This document shows, in pieces, positions 62,154-64,000 of a stretch of DNA of 64,000 nucleotides. A program made the translations under genes and the position numbers. Source of the stretch: Piscinibacterium candidicorallinum (lineage in GTDB: Bacteria > Pseudomonadota > Gammaproteobacteria > Burkholderiales > Burkholderiaceae_C); NCBI RefSeq assembly GCF_047549485.1, contig NZ_CP180191.1, forward strand, positions 1,860,001 to 1,924,000. Reading direction: 5' to 3'. The notes under the pieces are model-generated. The model was not told where the DNA came from. It worked only from the letters and a program-made list of their open reading frames with translations, and searched no databases. Position 1 is the first letter of the stretch. Each line of letters starts with the position of its first letter.

Positions 62154-62969
62154 ATGGCCATTGTGATCAAAACCCCTGAGCAGATCGAGAAGATGCGTGT
62201 CGCCGGCCGGCTCGCATCGGAGGCGCTGGACTTCGTGGCGCCCCACGTTCAGGCTGGGATGAGCACGAAGGAACTGGATCGGCTGTGCCACGACTTCATG
62301 GTGAATGTTCAGGGCACGGTGCCAGCGACTCTTGGCTATCAGCCACCGGGCTACCCGGCGTTTACTGGTTCGATTTGCACTTCTGTCAATCATGTTGTGT
62401 GCCACGGAATACCTGGCGACAAGGTGCTCAAGAACGGCGACATCATCAACATTGACATCACCGTGATCAAGGACGGATACCACGGTGACAACAGTCGCAT
62501 GTTCATCGTCGGAAACGCGTCGGTCGCCGCGCGTCGGCTGTGTGAGGTCACCTATGACTGCATGTGGATGGGTATTGCTCAGGTTCGGCCAGGCAACCGC
62601 TTGGGCGACATCGGATTCGCGATCCAGACCCACGCGGAGAAGCACGGTTACTCCATCGTCCGGGAGTTCTGCGGACATGGTGTCGGGCAGAAGTTTCACG
62701 AAGACCCGCAGATTCTCCACTACGGGCGCCCCGGCACTGGCGAAGTGATCCGCTCCGGCATGATCTTCACGATCGAACCGATGATCAACGCAGGCCGTCG
62801 TGAAGTGAAAGAACTGCCGGATGGCTGGACCATCGTGACCAAGGATCATTCGCTATCGGCGCAGTGGGAGCACACCGTGCTCGTGACTGAGACCGGCTAC
62901 GAGATACTCACCCAGTCGGTCGGCTCGCCTGCGCCCCCGGCCTTCATCAGCAGCCGCCTTGCGGCTTGA
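62154..62969 (+). CDS. map: Methionine aminopeptidase
   Basis: A 271-residue type I enzyme that removes the initiator Met. It shows SVNHVVCHGIPGDK, metal ligands in NIDITVIKDGYHGDNSRMF, the His in CGHGVGQKFHEDPQILHYG, the Glu in FTIEPMIN, and the C-terminal Glu of WEHTVLVTETGYEILT. Encoded divergently from rpsB and immediately before glnD, the usual betaproteobacterial order. Confidence 0.97.
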   Translation: MAIVIKTPEQIEKMRVAGRLASEALDFVAPHVQAGMSTKELDRLCHDFMVNVQGTVPATLGYQPPGYPAFTGSICTSVNHVVCHGIPGDKVLKNGDIINIDITVIKDGYHGDNSRMFIVGNASVAARRLCEVTYDCMWMGIAQVRPGNRLGDIGFAIQTHAEKHGYSIVREFCGHGVGQKFHEDPQILHYGRPGTGEVIRSGMIFTIEPMINAGRREVKELPDGWTIVTKDHSLSAQWEHTVLVTETGYEILTQSVGSPAPPAFISSRLAA

Positions 62970-62971
62970 GT

Positions 62972-64000
62972 GTGGCCGTGGCTGCGGAGCACTCCCCCGG
63001 GCGCACCGCGAATCGGCGCGAGGCGTGGAACGCCGGAAAGCGGGCATTGCTCGCTGGTCGCAAGCCCACCGGCAACCCGCAGCCGATCCTGACCGCGACG
63101 GCACGCCTGGCCGACGACATGATCCGCTCGCTTTGGGCGGATTTGGACATGCCGAAGGCACTTGCCCTGATTGCGGTAGGCGGGTACGGGCGGGCTGAGC
63201 TCTTCCCGCACTCGGACATCGATCTTCTCGTCCTGCTGCCCCGGGACGCGGATGCAAAGACAGCCGAAGCGGTCGAGCGATTTGTCGGCGCGCTTTGGGA
63301 CATGGGCATGGAGATCGGCCACTCCGTGCGGACGATCGAAGAGTGCCTAGCTGAAGCTCGAGCCGACATTTCAGTCCAGACCTCCTTGCTGGAGTCCCGT
63401 CGGCTGGCGGGCAACGCAGCCCTCTGCCTGCGCATGAACGCCGCGGTGCGCAAGGATCTTGACCGCATTGGGTTCATGCGTGCCAAGTTGCTTGAAATGC
63501 GGCAGCGGCACCTGAAGTTTGAAGATACGCCCTACGCGCTCGAGCCCAACGTCAAAGAGGGGCCCGGTGGTCTTCGAGACCTTCAGGTGATTCTCTGGAT
63601 CTCTAGGGCTGCGGGTCTTGGCGACTCATTCTCGGATCTGGCACGCGCCGGGGTGATCACCAGCCAGGAAGCGGGTCGCCTGCAGCGCAATGAGCGTTTC
63701 CTCAAGCGGGTCCGGCTCGCACTGCATGACATCGCTCACCGACGCGAAGATCGACTTGTATTCGATCTGCAGACGCAACTGGCGCTGTACTTCGGTTTCA
63801 AGACGGATAGCCATCGCCGCGTAAGCGAGTTCCTCATGCAGGCGTACTACTGGGCCGCGCGCGCCGTCACGCAGCTCAGCAAGGTTGCCTTGCAGAACCT
63901 TGAGCTCCGCATCATCGCAGCGCCCCCGGCGCAGCCCGTCGTGATCAGCAACGAGTTCCTTATACGTGATGGGCTGCTCGATCTGGCCGACCCCGAAGTG
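62972..64000 (+). CDS. glnD: Bifunctional uridylyltransferase GlnD, N-terminal part (runs off the window)
   Basis: The frame opens with GTG at 62972, two bases after the map stop, and is still open at 64000 (343 codons seen). The nucleotidyltransferase motif AVGGYGRAELFPHSDIDLL (68-86) with its DxD is clear, followed by TSLLESRRLAGN and ALEPNVKEGPGGLRDLQVILW. The HD and ACT domains lie beyond the window. It uridylylates PII in response to glutamine and so controls nitrogen assimilation. GTG at 62978 is an alternative start. Confidence 0.95.
   Translation, partial: MAVAAEHSPGRTANRREAWNAGKRALLAGRKPTGNPQPILTATARLADDMIRSLWADLDMPKALALIAVGGYGRAELFPHSDIDLLVLLPRDADAKTAEAVERFVGALWDMGMEIGHSVRTIEECLAEARADISVQTSLLESRRLAGNAALCLRMNAAVRKDLDRIGFMRAKLLEMRQRHLKFEDTPYALEPNVKEGPGGLRDLQVILWISRAAGLGDSFSDLARAGVITSQEAGRLQRNERFLKRVRLALHDIAHRREDRLVFDLQTQLALYFGFKTDSHRRVSEFLMQAYYWAARAVTQLSKVALQNLELRIIAAPPAQPVVISNEFLIRDGLLDLADPEV

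Overview
The window looks like a chromosome segment of a high-GC betaproteobacterium, most likely Burkholderiales. The strongest support is the right third. It carries the housekeeping order glnD/map divergent from rpsB-tsf-pyrH-frr-uppS-cdsA-dxr-rseP-bamA-skp-lpxD-fabZ-lpxA-lpxB-rnhB-spoU, followed by the divergent ppsR/ppsA pair, as is typical of that order. No tRNA, rRNA, CRISPR array or intact insertion sequence was seen.

Region 1 (1-18.4 kb) is a metal-resistance island. It holds, in order: a truncated Tat-exported multicopper oxidase with a TolC-like lipoprotein and small exported proteins; a CusRS/CopRS-type two-component system; a complete HME-RND efflux operon (CzcI-like protein, outer-membrane factor, GHDHG-bearing membrane protein, adaptor, 1040-aa pump, two small exported proteins); a CadA/ZntA-type P-type ATPase with a DUF3703 partner; and a divergent CadR/PbrR regulator followed by an orphan MbcA/ParS-like (DUF2384) antitoxin. 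A KfrA-type plasmid coiled-coil protein with palindromic sites closes the island and suggests an acquired segment. Several metal promoters put the start codon at the predicted transcription start (leaderless).

Region 2 (18.4-29.6 kb) is a sulfatase module. On the plus strand lie an MscS-like channel, a Dcu-type C4-dicarboxylate carrier, an outer-membrane barrel and two small exported proteins. Facing them on the minus strand lie a winged-helix regulator, a porin, an anaerobic sulfatase-maturating enzyme and a Ser-type sulfatase. Three near-identical palindromes built on ACCCAAGTTGGGT lie upstream of the MscS gene, the barrel gene and the porin operon. They suggest one regulon controlled by the local regulator. 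One small gene has an in-frame amber codon, another has no stop before a bidirectional terminator, and a decayed AraC/FtrA fragment marks the edge.

Region 3 (29.7-42.8 kb) is mixed accessory DNA. It contains a SARP/AfsR-like BTAD-NTPase regulator divergent from a secreted protein and a lipoprotein (with an 11-bp-period direct repeat in the shared promoter), an ECF-type sigma factor with two tandemly duplicated YCII-domain proteins, a GlxA/FtrA-type regulator, a DnaQ-like exonuclease overlapping a CBS/DUF294 nucleotidyltransferase, and an SPFH/NfeD pair.

Region 4 (42.9-64 kb) is core metabolism and envelope biogenesis: PEP synthase and its regulator, an rRNA methyltransferase, RNase HII, lipid A and isoprenoid synthesis, outer-membrane assembly, translation factors, and the start of glnD, which runs off the window.
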